DNA of 64,000 nt from Sphingopyxis sp. PET50 (GTDB lineage Bacteria > Pseudomonadota > Alphaproteobacteria > Sphingomonadales > Sphingomonadaceae). Shown piece by piece: positions 1 to 6,650 of the stretch. Every line of letters starts with the position of its first letter. The first letter of the stretch is position 1. The DNA lies in assembly GCF_025244705.1 (NCBI RefSeq), contig NZ_CP104207.1, positions 2,914,001 to 2,978,000 of the forward strand. Reading direction: 5' to 3'. The notes below the pieces were generated by a model that was not told the DNA's origin, did not search any database, and saw nothing but the letters and a program-made list of their open reading frames with translations. The position numbers and the translations under genes were made by a program.

Positions 1-2
1 CG

Positions 3-287
3 GACGCCGCCTGCGCCGCTGTCGGCCTCTGCAAGCCGGGTGAGATACTGGCGAACCCCGACAAGGTGATGGAGCCTGAAATTTCCGCCTTCATCATGCG
101 CAAGGGCATGGAGGGCGGCTGGTTCACCGGCGTGAAGCTGTCCGACGTATTGCCGATGAAGGGCGTCGCCACCCGCAAGCAGTATATGGACGCGCGGACG
201 ATCATCAACGGTCGCGACAAGGCCGATCTGATCGAGGACTATGCGCAGGTTTTTGAGCGCGGTCTGCGCGCGGGCGGGCTGTCGTGA
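3..287 (+). CDS. Phage endolysin C-terminal part (truncated by window start)
   Basis: The frame is open from the first bases of the window, so the gene begins upstream. The visible 94 residues end in a segment with YMDARTIING, then a charged helix and a TGA stop at 285-287. This tail resembles the C-terminal end of lysozyme or GH19-like endolysins of alphaproteobacterial phages, which is a family impression and not a motif proof; the catalytic part is outside the window. It overlaps the next gene by four bases and is followed by holin-like and spanin-like genes, so the context supports a role in cell-wall degradation during host lysis. Function moderately sure, exact family unsure. Confidence 0.6.
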   Translation, partial: DAACAAVGLCKPGEILANPDKVMEPEISAFIMRKGMEGGWFTGVKLSDVLPMKGVATRKQYMDARTIINGRDKADLIEDYAQVFERGLRAGGLS

Positions 288-535
288 CCCGCAAGTGCAT
301 CCCCCTCACCGACCACGGCAGCGAGATCGCTCTGCTCGGCATCATCGCCCTTGGCGTGATGATCCTCGCTGGCATGGCGATCGCGGCCGACAAGGCGGGT
401 GAGGCATCGGCGTGGACCGCTGTCCTGATGGCGATCATCGGCGCGATCAAGGAGCGGTGGCAGAGCCGCAGCATCGACCGCATGGGTGACCAGCTTGCCG
501 CGGCTCCTCCGCCGACCAAGGACGGGGAAAACTGA
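284..535 (+). CDS. Holin-like small membrane protein
   Basis: Eighty-three residues with one clear membrane segment (about residues 16-36, rich in I, L, G, A), a second weaker hydrophobic stretch (about 45-56), and a charged tail with KERWQSRSIDR. Size, topology and position between an endolysin end and an Rz-like gene fit a phage holin, which forms membrane lesions that release endolysin or trigger lysis. Start ATG overlaps the stop of the endolysin (ATGA-type coupling, with GTG ACC read as start GTG at 284 in the same position) and the gene ends directly at the next ATG. No specific holin family is recognised from sequence alone. Confidence 0.5.
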   Translation: MTRKCIPLTDHGSEIALLGIIALGVMILAGMAIAADKAGEASAWTAVLMAIIGAIKERWQSRSIDRMGDQLAAAPPPTKDGEN

Positions 536-909
536 TGGGCGCCATCCTCTACACCGTCCTTGGCCTCCTGTCGGGTCTCAGGGACGCCCTGAGCGCCGCT
601 GGGCGCTATCTGACCGCAAACCCTACCCGGATAGCCTTCGCCCTCCTGACGGCCCTGTGCGCCTTCCTGAGCTGGCGCCTGTCAACCGTGGACGCGAGCC
701 GCGACGCATGGCGGACCAAGGCGCAGGGTTATGAGGCCGCAGCCAAGGCCCTTGTGGAAGCGAACGCGGCGGCGAGCGCGGCGGGAATCGCTGCGGCCGG
801 ACAGACGAAGAAGGATATCGACGATGGCAACGAACGTGCGCGGGCCGCTGCTGCTGGCAGTGACGATCCTCTCGGCTCCGCTTTTGGCGAGCTGCGCAAA
901 GGACGTTGA
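535..909 (+). CDS. Rz-like i-spanin
   Basis: A 124-residue protein with one N-terminal membrane segment (about residues 33-48) followed by a long, alanine-rich, probably helical periplasmic part. This is the topology of the inner-membrane spanin subunit (Rz), which with an outer-membrane lipoprotein fuses the two host membranes at lysis. Its 3' end contains, in another frame, a short lipoprotein gene (824-937), the arrangement typical of embedded Rz/Rz1 pairs. Assignment rests on topology and arrangement, since spanins diverge strongly. Confidence 0.55.
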   Translation: MGAILYTVLGLLSGLRDALSAAGRYLTANPTRIAFALLTALCAFLSWRLSTVDASRDAWRTKAQGYEAAAKALVEANAAASAAGIAAAGQTKKDIDDGNERARAAAAGSDDPLGSAFGELRKGR

Positions 910-937
910 GCTTGCCCCGACTAAGCCATGCGGCTGA
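824..937 (+). CDS. Rz1-like o-spanin lipoprotein embedded in the i-spanin gene
   Basis: A 37-residue reading frame starting at ATG 824, out of frame with and mostly inside the Rz-like gene. It has a hydrophobic signal followed by a lipobox, LLASC, so Cys is residue about 24 and the mature part is about 14 residues (AKDVELAPTKPCG after the Cys). Outer-membrane spanins are short lipoproteins of this kind. The mature part is unusually short; a reading frame starting two codons on, at 906, may have been its original C-terminal extension (a one-base shift near 930 would join them). Confidence 0.55.
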   Translation: MATNVRGPLLLAVTILSAPLLASCAKDVELAPTKPCG

Positions 938-1103
938 ATTGCTGACGTGCGCGGACGAGCCTGAGGCTCCTGTCCTTCCCCTGCCCGGCATCGAGCGCGA
1001 CAAGCTTGTGCTGGATTACCTGCTCGGGATGCGGGCGGCTTGGGGTGACTGCCGAGCGAAGGTCGATGGCGTCAGGGCTTGGGCTGAAGCCCTGCCTGAC
1101 TAG
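906..1103 (+). CDS. Small phage protein, possibly the shifted C-terminal part of the o-spanin
   Basis: A 65-residue frame opening with TTG at 906. Its body (AELLTCADEPEAP, then a charged helix with AAWGDCRAKVDGVRAW) resembles C-terminal halves of phage lysis lipoproteins in alphaproteobacteria more than a free protein. It has no signal of its own. It overlaps the lipoprotein at 824-937 in a different frame; joining the two by a one-base shift near 930 would give a lipoprotein of normal length. Given the many indels in this window, that is a live alternative to two separate genes. Confidence 0.4.
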   Translation: MSLPRLSHAAELLTCADEPEAPVLPLPGIERDKLVLDYLLGMRAAWGDCRAKVDGVRAWAEALPD

Positions 1104-1239
1104 CGGCATCCCGTGACCACACCACCCGCAACTCGGGCGGCTTTCGATTCCGCCTTTGCCGATCTCGATCATATCGGTGACGTCAACGAAATGATCATCG
1201 GGGTAGTGGGTCAGTTTGAAATCTTCTCGCGCTTTTTAT

Positions 1240-1262
1240 GGGACCTATATACCTAGCTAGCC
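1240..1262 (+). repeat. Left arm of 23-bp inverted repeat flanking the ImmA-like gene
   Basis: The 23 bases beginning GGGACCTATATACC and ending TAGCTAGCC recur as the reverse complement at 1987-2009 with one mismatch. The two arms bracket the 1326-1817 gene, about 725 bp apart. The arm carries an inner CTAGCTAG palindrome. It may be a terminal repeat of a small mobile unit or a paired operator. Confidence 0.8.
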
Positions 1263-1325
1263 GCGCTCCCGGCGCCTCCCTTGCCACCTGACTCGAAAGG
1301 GGCCATATAGGGAACGGAGAAAGAT

Positions 1326-1817
1326 ATGCCCGCTGACTATGATCGCGCCAAAAGGGCCGCTCGCGACCTGTTGGCGAAATACAAAATCACGAAAGCCCCC
1401 ATCGACCCTGAGGCCATCGCTCAGGCGGAGGGCATCGACGTTGTTTACGCCACGTTTAACGGCCAGATTGGCGATCAGGTCGCCGGATATTCCGAGCCGA
1501 TGAACGGCCGTATCGTGATTAATCGCGATCTACATACCAACCGAAAGACATACACGATTGCCCATGAGCTTGGGCACCACATGCTGCATAAGGATTATCT
1601 GGACGACGAAGGCGCTTATCAGGTTTTCCCACGCATGCAGTCTTATGACGGGACACCCAAGCCGCCGGAAGAGCAGGAGGCAGACGCCTTCGCTGCTGCG
1701 CTGTTGGTGCCGCTTGATTTGCTGAGAAAATACGTCGATTTTGCCAGCCCATCTGAACTTTCCCGTATGTTCCTGGTGTCGAGGGAAGTCATTTTGAATC
1801 GGATGAAGTGGCTGTAA
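1326..1817 (+). CDS. ImmA/IrrE-type metallo-endopeptidase
   Basis: A 163-residue protein of the ImmA/IrrE family (COG2856). The zinc-binding helix is HELGHH (about residues 79-84), followed by an EQEADAFAAALLVP segment (about 118-131) that supplies the third metal ligand, and a C-terminal region with SREVILNRM. Family members cleave phage or mobile-element repressors (ImmA of ICEBs1) or act in stress regulation (IrrE). No Xre-type repressor partner is visible beside it in the window, which is unusual for ImmA. The gene stands alone between lysis genes and the leftward accessory operon and is bracketed by an inverted repeat. ATG 1326 follows GGAGAAAG. Confidence 0.85.
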   Translation: MPADYDRAKRAARDLLAKYKITKAPIDPEAIAQAEGIDVVYATFNGQIGDQVAGYSEPMNGRIVINRDLHTNRKTYTIAHELGHHMLHKDYLDDEGAYQVFPRMQSYDGTPKPPEEQEADAFAAALLVPLDLLRKYVDFASPSELSRMFLVSREVILNRMKWL

Positions 1818-1986
1818 ATTGAACGCGCCGACCCGAACTCAAGGCACAGGGCGCTCAATCCCAACGCCAAGGTCGAGAACGCCTTGTCGGGGGGTGGCCG
1901 GAGTTAGAGCCGTTCCTGCACTCATCCTATTGTTATCCTTAGAAAAAGGGGGGCCGGAGTTATCATAGCCTTTGCGACCTTTTTCT

Positions 1987-2009
1987 GGCTAGCTAAGTAT
2001 ATAGGTCCC
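1987..2009 (-). repeat. Right arm of 23-bp inverted repeat flanking the ImmA-like gene
   Basis: Reverse complement of 1240-1262 with a single mismatch (an A for a G in the middle of the arm). The intervening DNA also holds an 11-bp direct repeat, GGCCGGAGTTA, at 1896-1906 and 1952-1962. Nothing else recognisable lies between 1818 and 2041. Confidence 0.8.
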
Positions 2010-2041
2010 TTCCTTCCTTTTATGTTCGCAAGTCCTTCGGG

Positions 2042-2155
2042 CTACTCGAACAACCCCGGCGCGATCATCATCGCCAGCCCGACGAAGGTAGCGAAGCAAG
2101 CCATGATGCCGAGCCGGATCGCCCAGCGTTCACCTGTGGCCACGGGGTCGTTCAT
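2042..2155 (-). CDS. Very small membrane protein of the accessory operon
   Basis: A 37-residue frame on the minus strand with ATG at 2155 and TAG at 2044-2042. After a short polar start (MNDPVATGERW) comes one hydrophobic stretch (IMACFATFVGLAMMIAP). It begins 20 bases after the stop of the preceding gene and is the last gene of the leftward chain. No family is recognised. Short length makes it uncertain, but position, strand and a clean membrane segment support it. Confidence 0.4.
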   Translation of the reverse strand: MNDPVATGERWAIRLGIMACFATFVGLAMMIAPGLFE

Positions 2156-2174
2156 AGGGCGAGGGCTTTAGGCA

Positions 2175-2372
2175 TCAGGGCTGCGAAGCATTGATCACCG
2201 CCGCGCCGATCAAGGCCCCGACAATGAACGGCGACAATGCCAAGATCAGCATCATGACCTCATAGACGTTGCACTCTTCGGAGGGCCTTAAATGGTAGTG
2301 CTTCCATATGATCCAGCGGTTGCGGTACTGGTAGAATTTGCGGCGCATCGTTTTCATACCCCCTCCTATCAC
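2175..2372 (-). CDS. Small membrane protein, hypothetical
   Basis: Sixty-five residues: a basic aromatic N-terminal half (MRRKFYQYRNRW) and a hydrophobic C-terminal segment (about residues 40-61). Probably a single-pass membrane protein with its basic end in the cytoplasm. Its ATG overlaps the stop of the upstream gene by four bases, so it is translationally coupled in the leftward accessory chain. Not recognised. Confidence 0.5.
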   Translation of the reverse strand: MIGGGMKTMRRKFYQYRNRWIIWKHYHLRPSEECNVYEVMMLILALSPFIVGALIGAAVINASQP

Positions 2373-2656
2373 TTATCGACCGGATCGCGAAGAAGGTCAC
2401 CCGTGGCGGCAGAGAGGGCGGCGCGGGCTTGGCGAAGGTACTTGTTGCGCGAAGGTTCGCCGAACCAGTCAAGCGAGAGGTTGATCTCAGCAGCCATGGC
2501 GCGGGCGGCAGCAAGCACCGCCTCATCGCTCACCATATAGGCACGGACGGCAGCGGCGATGCGTTGAGCCTCGCGTTCGTAGAGCGGAAACGGAACCTCG
2601 CCATTCTCGTCCCATGCGGCGACGATCACAGCCGCCAATTTATCCTGCTTATCCAT
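2369..2656 (-). CDS. Hypothetical phage accessory protein
   Basis: Ninety-five residues, predicted soluble and helical, with charged and alanine-rich segments (AAVRAYMVSDEAVLAAARAM) and a C-terminal part that could fold back. It overlaps both neighbours by a few bases. Proteins of this style (many A, R, E and short helices) are common in the early regions of alphaproteobacterial phages, but no function is recognised. Confidence 0.55.
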   Translation of the reverse strand: MDKQDKLAAVIVAAWDENGEVPFPLYEREAQRIAAAVRAYMVSDEAVLAAARAMAAEINLSLDWFGEPSRNKYLRQARAALSAATGDLLRDPVDK

Positions 2657-2828
2657 TATCGCTCTCCGGGGTGAGAAGGTGGGCGTGGGCGGCTCGGACG
2701 CGTTTTAAGCGCTGCTCGGTCGAGCGGTGCGGATAGTTGAAGGCCAGCAGGCGATTGAACTCCTCGCGCTCTCTGGACAGCCACGCCGCCAGCGCCTCCC
2801 GCGTCTCGAACACCGGATCACCCTTCAC
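2649..2828 (-). CDS. Hypothetical small phage protein
   Basis: Starts at GTG 2828: on the minus strand an excellent ribosome site, AGGAGG, lies six bases before it, which decides for this start over the longer frame from 2909. The 59-residue product has ETREALAAWLSREREEF, a short helix similar in style to the N-terminal part of the protein at 5390-5578 (DRATLDKWLSEQRSLI), so the two may be distant relatives within the same operon. Role unknown. Confidence 0.55.
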   Translation of the reverse strand: MKGDPVFETREALAAWLSREREEFNRLLAFNYPHRSTEQRLKRVRAAHAHLLTPESDNG

Positions 2829-3258
2829 GACCGTCCTCCTGCTTGGGGCCAATAGCAATTTGCGCTTTTTGCAAATTGCTCGGTCGAGGGTGGGCGAGGA
2901 GGGCGGCATTCTCGCGCGCTACATCTTCCAGCGCGAGCCGCCAGACTGTGGCGCCAAGTTCGATGCCATCCTGAATGCGGACGCGGCAATGTTCGGACTG
3001 CTCGCGAATATGCTCTTCCAGCACCGCCACCCTCTCCCTGAGGGCGGCGAGTTCGTCGGCGGCTTCCCCGCGTAGGGAGGAGATTTCGGCGCGGGCATTC
3101 CATGCGGCGATGGCGTCGGCTTTGGGGCGCACGAACTGGTAGGCGCTCGCCTGGCACCCGGTGCAAAGGACCCGGCCAATATCTCGGCCATCGGTGAAGC
3201 CCGATTTGAACGCCGCGGCGCCACCACAGAACGGACACGGTTTCAGGTCGCCGCTCAT
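2818..3258 (-). CDS. Lar-like zinc-ribbon protein
   Basis: A 146-residue protein that opens with MSGDLKPCPFCGG, followed about 20 residues later by VLCTGCQA and then AIAAWNARA. CPFCGG plus a second CxxC and the AWN motif are marks of the Lar family (restriction alleviation protein of Rac prophage and relatives). The rest is a long charged, probably coiled-coil tail (EISSLRGEAADELAALRERV) not present in short Lar proteins. ATG 3258 overlaps the upstream stop by four bases. Lar proteins modulate type I restriction, but many relatives have no known role; the fold is surer than the function. Confidence 0.65.
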   Translation of the reverse strand: MSGDLKPCPFCGGAAAFKSGFTDGRDIGRVLCTGCQASAYQFVRPKADAIAAWNARAEISSLRGEAADELAALRERVAVLEEHIREQSEHCRVRIQDGIELGATVWRLALEDVARENAALLAHPRPSNLQKAQIAIGPKQEDGREG

Positions 3259-3530
3259 TGCCCTGCGCCCTTCTCTTTGTCGGGGAGATTGGCAGCGATG
3301 GGGAATCGGCCGTTCCGGACTCCGCGATGATATTCGGAGTATTGAAGCTCCCCGCGCGTGACGCAGGCGTGGACGGTGGTGGTTCCGAACCATTCAGCGT
3401 CAGGGGCGTCGCCGCGCCAACCAGCGCCGCGCTTGGTCCAGTACCCGCCCTGCATGCGGACAAGACCGCCATGCTCCGCGGCAAAATCAATGCAGGCCAC
3501 CATCGTTGCCGAAAGGGGTCTCGCCATCAC
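3255..3530 (-). CDS. Hypothetical phage protein
   Basis: Ninety-one residues. The middle part (GGYWTKRGAGW, then GTTTVHACVTRGELQYSEYH) suggests a small beta-rich fold. It overlaps its upstream and downstream genes by four bases each. No family recognised. Confidence 0.55.
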   Translation of the reverse strand: MMARPLSATMVACIDFAAEHGGLVRMQGGYWTKRGAGWRGDAPDAEWFGTTTVHACVTRGELQYSEYHRGVRNGRFPIAANLPDKEKGAGQ

Positions 3531-3973
3531 TCCGCTCCTTCGTTGAGGGCGGCGAAGGTTGCTTGCACTGCCTGTTGGACGTCACCGCCAGACATACTTG
3601 CTCGCTTGACGGCCTCATCTTGAGTATACCGACGTGGTTCGCCTTCTTCGTCATAATCGACGAAGAAATGAGTTTCCGTCCATTTCGCCAACGCCTCCCG
3701 CATCCTCTCTCCGCTGGTCGGGGGAGCGGTTAGGGCGGCGAGCCTGTCAGCGATATCGAGCGGGTCCGTGTCGAGAACGCCGCTGGGAAGCACCATGTCG
3801 TAATCGTTCTCGAGCAACCAACTGGAAATGGCGCGCAGCCAGGCTTCCGCTTCCTTCCCGACGTCTTCGGGGAGGGAGTGAGATTGCCTGTGGCGGGCAG
3901 CGACCCGCCGCGCCATTTCCACCATCCCCGGTGTTGCCTCAACCATGGTCGTCTCCTTGTGATCGGGGGTCAT
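3527..3973 (-). CDS. Hypothetical phage protein
   Basis: A 148-residue soluble protein, acidic overall, with an N-terminal helix (EMARRVAARHRQ) and a later DYDEEGEPRRYTQDEAVK segment. It may start at the second Met (residue 10). Overlap of four bases with both neighbours places it in the leftward translationally coupled chain. No family recognised. Confidence 0.55.
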   Translation of the reverse strand: MTPDHKETTMVEATPGMVEMARRVAARHRQSHSLPEDVGKEAEAWLRAISSWLLENDYDMVLPSGVLDTDPLDIADRLAALTAPPTSGERMREALAKWTETHFFVDYDEEGEPRRYTQDEAVKRASMSGGDVQQAVQATFAALNEGAE

Positions 3974-4365
3974 GCGAACATATCCATCTGGACGGGAACG
4001 AGGCCGTCAGCCCATTCGAGCATTTCGCGGGCCTCCTTCTGCATTGCGGGGTCGTCGAGATTGGCGAAGTCGCGGTGGAGGCGTTCGACCTGTTCCTTGA
4101 TCGCGGCCTCGCGCGTCGGATGGAGCGGGCCGTCGTCAGTCATGGGGCTGCATGACCCCCAATGATCGCCGCTAAAGAATTGAAAGCCCCGCGAGCCCCG
4201 CCAGCCGTCCGACGATTCGCAAAGATCAATCTCGACACGCGCAACGCCGCACCAACCCTTCTTGTCGCGCTCCATGCGCAACACCTCAGTCGGGCAATAG
4301 ACGCCGTGATCGTTCTTCTGGCCGGGGATCCAGTCGTCCTCACCCCCTCTGCTCGCGGGGGTCAT
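3970..4365 (-). CDS. Hypothetical phage protein
   Basis: A 131-residue protein with a cysteine in CPTEVLRMERDKKGWCG and a repeated-looking RGSRGFQFFSGDHWG stretch, ending in DMFA. A C-terminal D-M/L-F end of this kind is seen in many small phage proteins but is not diagnostic. Coupled to neighbours by four-base overlaps. Function unknown. Confidence 0.55.
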   Translation of the reverse strand: MTPASRGGEDDWIPGQKNDHGVYCPTEVLRMERDKKGWCGVARVEIDLCESSDGWRGSRGFQFFSGDHWGSCSPMTDDGPLHPTREAAIKEQVERLHRDFANLDDPAMQKEAREMLEWADGLVPVQMDMFA

Positions 4366-4715
4366 GGCCTTGGGTCCGTCGAAGCGTTGGATGCTTTGGC
4401 GCGGAGACTTGCTGCGACGATAGCAAGGGCGGGGGTGGCGGCATTGCCCTCAACGTTGGGGCCACGAAGTCTCGATGCCGTCATCTCGACATGCCCACCA
4501 GACTCGATGGTCCATTCCCAGCCGGGCGGGACCAGCATGGTCGCGGCGCTTTCATATGCGTCCGCTGCGAGCATCCGGTTCATCTGATCGGGGACCGAGC
4601 CGAGAATGAGAGTCGCGGCCTTGCGGATCAAATCCGCGCTGTCGCACGGCAGAGCCTCCACCCGTTCGATCAACTCCCGCCACCCTGCGGTATCGGGTTG
4701 CGTCTCATCGCTCAT
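4362..4715 (-). CDS. Hypothetical phage protein
   Basis: A 117-residue protein, predicted helical at the start (WRELIERVEALP) with an LVPPGWEWTIESGG segment in the middle and an alanine-rich C-terminal helix. Small phage proteins with a similar layout (a short helix, then a WxW-like core) are frequent in sphingomonad and rhizobial phages, mostly unnamed. Four-base overlaps on both sides. Confidence 0.55.
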   Translation of the reverse strand: MSDETQPDTAGWRELIERVEALPCDSADLIRKAATLILGSVPDQMNRMLAADAYESAATMLVPPGWEWTIESGGHVEMTASRLRGPNVEGNAATPALAIVAASLRAKASNASTDPRP

Positions 4716-4996
4716 AGTCTCTGCTCCCTGTTTGTTGCACGAAGGACCTCAACCAGCGTCCGCGCCAATTTCACCTGCTCCGAATTGAGGTCGGAAATGT
4801 CGAGCACTTCCGGCTCAAGCCCGATAACGGTCTCGCTGGTCTCTACTGAGGACCCGCATGAGCAATGGCGAAGGCGATAGATGCCTGCCGGTGACGCATA
4901 GGTCTTGGCTATCAGGCGGGCCTCGATCGCGTGGAGGCACGACGGGCAGCGGAGTCCCCGCGGTTCGCGGTCGCGCGGTGCTTGGCTGGGCATCAT
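4712..4996 (-). CDS. Zinc-ribbon phage protein
   Basis: Ninety-four residues with CPSCLHAIEAR and, about 25 residues on, RLRHCSCGSSVETSETV. The two cysteine pairs and the basic RLRHC segment resemble the zinc ribbon of NrdR or Ogr-like regulators, which suggests nucleic-acid binding. It lacks the ATP-cone domain of NrdR, so it is not NrdR itself. A regulator of the phage operon is plausible, not shown. Confidence 0.55.
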   Translation of the reverse strand: MMPSQAPRDREPRGLRCPSCLHAIEARLIAKTYASPAGIYRLRHCSCGSSVETSETVIGLEPEVLDISDLNSEQVKLARTLVEVLRATNREQRL

Positions 4997-5015
4997 CGCT
5001 CTTGTCCCCGCCCCG

Positions 5016-5393
5016 TCACTGGGATGCTCCGGTGGGGTTGGTGGCCAGAAACCGAAAGACGGGCAAACCAGCGGCTCGCGCGCGGCGGTCCATGTCCGCG
5101 GTTCCGCGACCGCCGGGGAAGCTTACCGCCTTCGTGGGGCGCCCTTCGTCGATCATCTTCTGGTTGCGGATTGGCCCAGCCGCGAGACCGCGGGCCTTCC
5201 AGTCGGCGGGGAAATTCTCGCACCGGCAATTGTGACGGCGGCACCACTCTCGGGCCAGCCTGTCGGCTCCGGGGGCGCCGCCCTGAATTACCGTATCGCG
5301 GAGCGGATTGACGTGACAATCAAGCGCGCCAAACACGGCGTTCTCATCGTCGAAGTCGCGACCGCCGAAAACCAGCACACGTTCGCCCATCAC
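5016..5393 (-). CDS. DUF2493 / SLOG-family nucleotide-binding protein
   Basis: A 125-residue protein with the DUF2493 pattern: an N-terminal strand and loop VLVFGGRDFDD, then VIQGGAPGADRLAREW (the GGxxGAD loop), and later VSFPGGRGTADM. This Rossmann-like SLOG fold binds nucleotides or nucleotide-derived ligands. Such proteins are widespread in phages and islands, often next to defence or counter-defence genes, with mostly unknown ligands. It sits second in the leftward operon and overlaps its upstream gene by four bases. Family confident, role unknown. Confidence 0.8.
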   Translation of the reverse strand: MMGERVLVFGGRDFDDENAVFGALDCHVNPLRDTVIQGGAPGADRLAREWCRRHNCRCENFPADWKARGLAAGPIRNQKMIDEGRPTKAVSFPGGRGTADMDRRARAAGLPVFRFLATNPTGASQ

Positions 5394-5578
5394 GATTCCC
5401 CCTGGGTGGAGAGGGCTTGTCCCTGCTCCAGCAAATGCCCATGCGCCTCCAAGACGCGGATCAGCTCGGCCTCCGCTTCCTCAGCCTCATGTCGCTCTCC
5501 ACAGTCCATGTAGGCTCGGATCAGGGAGCGTTGCTCGCTTAGCCATTTGTCCAGCGTGGCGCGGTCGGGGAAGGTCAT
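5390..5578 (-). CDS. First small protein of the leftward phage operon
   Basis: Start taken at ATG 5578 (MTFPDRATLDKWLS), giving 62 residues; the longer frame from 5668 would run into the tRNA-derived junction and is less likely. The product is acidic and helical (ERHEAEEAEAELIRVLEAHG). Its N-terminal segment resembles that of the protein at 2649-2828. As first gene it would follow the operon promoter, which must lie in 5579-5700, but no clear -35/-10 pair is seen there. Confidence 0.5.
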   Translation of the reverse strand: MTFPDRATLDKWLSEQRSLIRAYMDCGERHEAEEAEAELIRVLEAHGHLLEQGQALSTQGES

Positions 5579-5697
5579 GCCGCACCGCCGATCTGGGGCG
5601 CGGCGTTTTGCAATGGGTAGCTGTAGCCCGCAGAAAACCGTTGCGAGAACGGACCGCGAATCGTGCAAATCGCCTTGGGATTTCCTGACGCGTCGGC

Positions 5698-5736
5698 TGA
5701 TTTGCAGTCCGCTGCGTCACCACTCCGCCATCGGGC
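5698..5736 (-). tRNA. 5' half of tRNA-Cys(GCA), truncated at the anticodon loop
   Basis: Read on the minus strand from 5736, the sequence begins GGCCCGATGGCGGAGTGG, continues as a D arm and an anticodon stem-loop with CTGCAAA (anticodon GCA), and matches the 5' half of a bacterial tRNA-Cys. After about 39 bases the match stops: the expected second strand of the anticodon stem, T arm (GGTTCGA-like) and 3' acceptor strand are absent. A TTGACA-like -35 lies upstream on the minus strand (5813-5808). The simplest reading is an integration junction of the phage island inside the tRNA gene. No 3' half is found elsewhere in the window. Confidence 0.65.
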
Positions 5737-5878
5737 CTCATGCCGAACGGCCGGTCCTGACGGACGGCCCGGGTGGGCTTGCGCTACTGATGGGCTTTGG
5801 CACCCTTGTCAAGGATTCGCCGATCCGGGCTTGGCGGCGACCACCGGGACAGCTATGCGCGGCGCTGCGGGCGCTTTT

Positions 5879-5902
5879 GCTGTATTAGCATTGCAATACA
5901 GC
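5879..5902. promoter_or_regulatory. Inverted repeat upstream of the pcm-like/tolC genes
   Basis: GCTGTATT, eight bases, then AATACAGC form a perfect 8-bp dyad 59 bases before the next gene. There is no T run, so a terminator is unlikely. The spacing and AT-rich arms fit a repressor operator. The remaining sequence of the 5579-5960 gap holds the tRNA-Cys fragment and nothing else recognised. Confidence 0.45.
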
Positions 5903-5960
5903 ATCGCTTGAGCTAGAGCGGGCCGCAGCACAGGGTCATTCCAGGAATCGGACAGCGCTG

Positions 5961-6615
5961 ATGGCGACGATATTGAACGAAATTACCGCCGCGGAAATGC
6001 GGGCTGCGATGGTCGACAGCCAGCTGCGCACCAATGATGTCATCGACCCGGCGGTCGTCGGCGCGATGGGCGCGGTGGCGCGCGAGGCGCATGTGCCCCC
6101 GGCCTTCGCCAGTGTCGCCTATATGGATCGCGCGATCCCGCTCGGCGGCGGCCGCGCGCTCAATCCGCCGCTCGTCACGGGGAGGATGCTCGTCGCCGCG
6201 ATGGTGCGCCCGGGGATGCGGGTGCTGGTCGTCGGCGCCGCGACCGGCTATTCGGCCGCCTGCCTCGCGCTGCTCGGCGCCGAGGTCTTCGCGCTCGAGG
6301 AAGCGGGCGAACTCGCCGCCATGGCACCCGCGCACGACCGGATCGTCTGGATCGAAGGCCCGCTCGCCGCCGGGGCGCCCGGCAAGGGCCTGTTCGACCG
6401 CATCATCGTCGAAGGCGCGATCGAGACCCTGCCGCTCGGCGCTCGCCGACCAGCTCGTCGAGGGCGGGCGGCTGGTCGCCGCGATCCGCGACGGCGCAGT
6501 CACCCGCCTCGTCCAGGGCGTCAAGACCGGCGGCTCCATCGCGCTGCGCCCCTTTGCCGACATGGACGTCGCGCCGCTGCCGGGTTTCGCGAAGCCGGCC
6601 GGGTTCCGGTTCTGA
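5961..6615 (+). pseudogene. Protein-L-isoaspartate O-methyltransferase-like protein (frame broken once as given)
   Basis: The first 160 residues fit the isoaspartyl methyltransferase family: SQLRTNDVIDPAV, AYMDRAIPLGGGR, then the SAM-binding loop VLVVGAATGYSAA and FDRIIVEGAIE. The frame is lost near 6440; the +1 frame there continues exactly as expected (ALADQLVEGGRLV to a TGA at 6613-6615). Reading GGCGCTC at 6438 as GGCGCGCTC restores a single 218-residue protein. The family repairs isoaspartyl damage, but this sphingomonad type lies just upstream of tolC and its true substrate is not established. Start ATG 5961. Probably intact in the cell. Confidence 0.75.
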
Positions 6616-6650
6616 GCGCCGCTTTCTCCCCCTCGTTCCAGGCTGACATG

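Noticed and set aside
4712..4996. NrdR
   Set aside because: Only the zinc ribbon is present; the ATP-cone is missing.
1..5900. Phage integrase
   Set aside because: None of the genes in the visible part of the island resembles a tyrosine or serine recombinase; it must be outside the window.
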